NCBI GenBank assembly: GCA_963662175.1
Contig: OY759219.1
Location: 45,438,675-45,502,674, forward strand
DNA length: 64,000 nt
From: Aradus depressus
Lineage: Eukaryota > Arthropoda > Insecta > Hemiptera > Aradidae
Direction of reading: 5' to 3'
Numbering within the stretch: position 1 is the first letter of the stretch; every line of letters begins with the position of its first letter. The translations under genes and the position numbers were made by a program. This document shows positions 63,856 through 64,000 of this stretch, in pieces. Below the pieces are notes generated by a model. The model did no database searches and had not been told where the DNA came from. It saw only the letters and a list, made by a program, of their open reading frames with translations.

Positions 63856-64000
63856 GTTAGAACAACCGACAAACTGTGAAGTGCCTTAATTTATTTTCTG
63901 TCATATGTTTTACTACGTAATATCAATTACGCACATTTTTGTGACCCTCCTTCAAATTTTTGAGATACACAGTTTTTATTTTTAATAGGAATTATTGGTT
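63856..64000. other. Unique flank
   Basis: Short AT-rich sequence after the array; nothing recognised. Confidence 0.4.

Overview
This window looks like arthropod, most likely insect, genomic DNA from a large, AT-rich, repeat-dominated genome. No complete host gene, rRNA or functional tRNA gene is visible. Almost everything that can be named is a transposable element, a piece of one, or a tandem array. The insect reading rests on errantivirus-type LTR elements with baculovirus-F-like env genes, a Helitron with a canonical 3' end, Tc1/mariner, hAT and Polinton-derived DNA elements, Jockey/R1-like LINE fragments, and one 42-nt exon matching the C-x3-C core of insect odorant-binding proteins.

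Layout. 1-8493: an errantivirus-like provirus on +. Its pol is split by a 3.3 kb insertion (a 281-bp-arm foldback, a 2 kb tRNA-like minisatellite and a Helitron/Helentron-like 3' hairpin). Its env frame is still open and a 3' LTR follows. 9241-10800: a LINE reverse transcriptase/RNase H pseudogene on -. It is fused to 10803-14219, a gypsy element on + that keeps gag with a 132-bp repeat, protease, integrase tail and 3' LTR, but has lost its reverse transcriptase and integrase core. 14920-15978: first of five LTRs of one family (here called X). 18052-18570: a 50-bp array beside a likely host exon. 19930-23084: a 3.2 kb element with about 360-bp inverted repeats, a zinc-finger ORF and Polinton-like ends. 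23561-24645: an 83-bp satellite. 24882-36924: X-family LTRs and a 10.7 kb minus-strand mosaic whose outer LTRs share a TAAAA target duplication. It contains a gag-only coiled-coil ORF and LINE fragments.

36925-39170 has no recognisable gene. 39171-41413: a tRNA-like unit, a transposase relic, and gypsy/errantivirus ends nested in each other. 41621-47992: M and N family LTRs around a second errantivirus-like pol-env on -. 47993-49832: LINE fragments around a second tRNA-like minisatellite (56 bp). 50017-52271: a Tc1 element with 405-bp inverted arms, interrupted by a hAT element. 52352-52393: the odorant-binding-protein-like exon. 52448-55912: head-to-tail Helitrons. 55913-59849: two long-inverted-repeat elements and a tandem duplication. 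59711-60798: another M-family LTR. 62690-63855: a 54-bp satellite.

Functionally the window is a stack of insertions. Order can be read in places: hAT inside Tc1, Helentron-like element inside pol, gypsy inside a transposase relic. The sequences most likely to matter for host biology are the candidate exons on + (18447-18570, 49367-49422, 52352-52393) and arrays or inverted repeats that could make small RNAs or recruit Pol III factors. All family names come from motif recognition by eye. No database search was possible.
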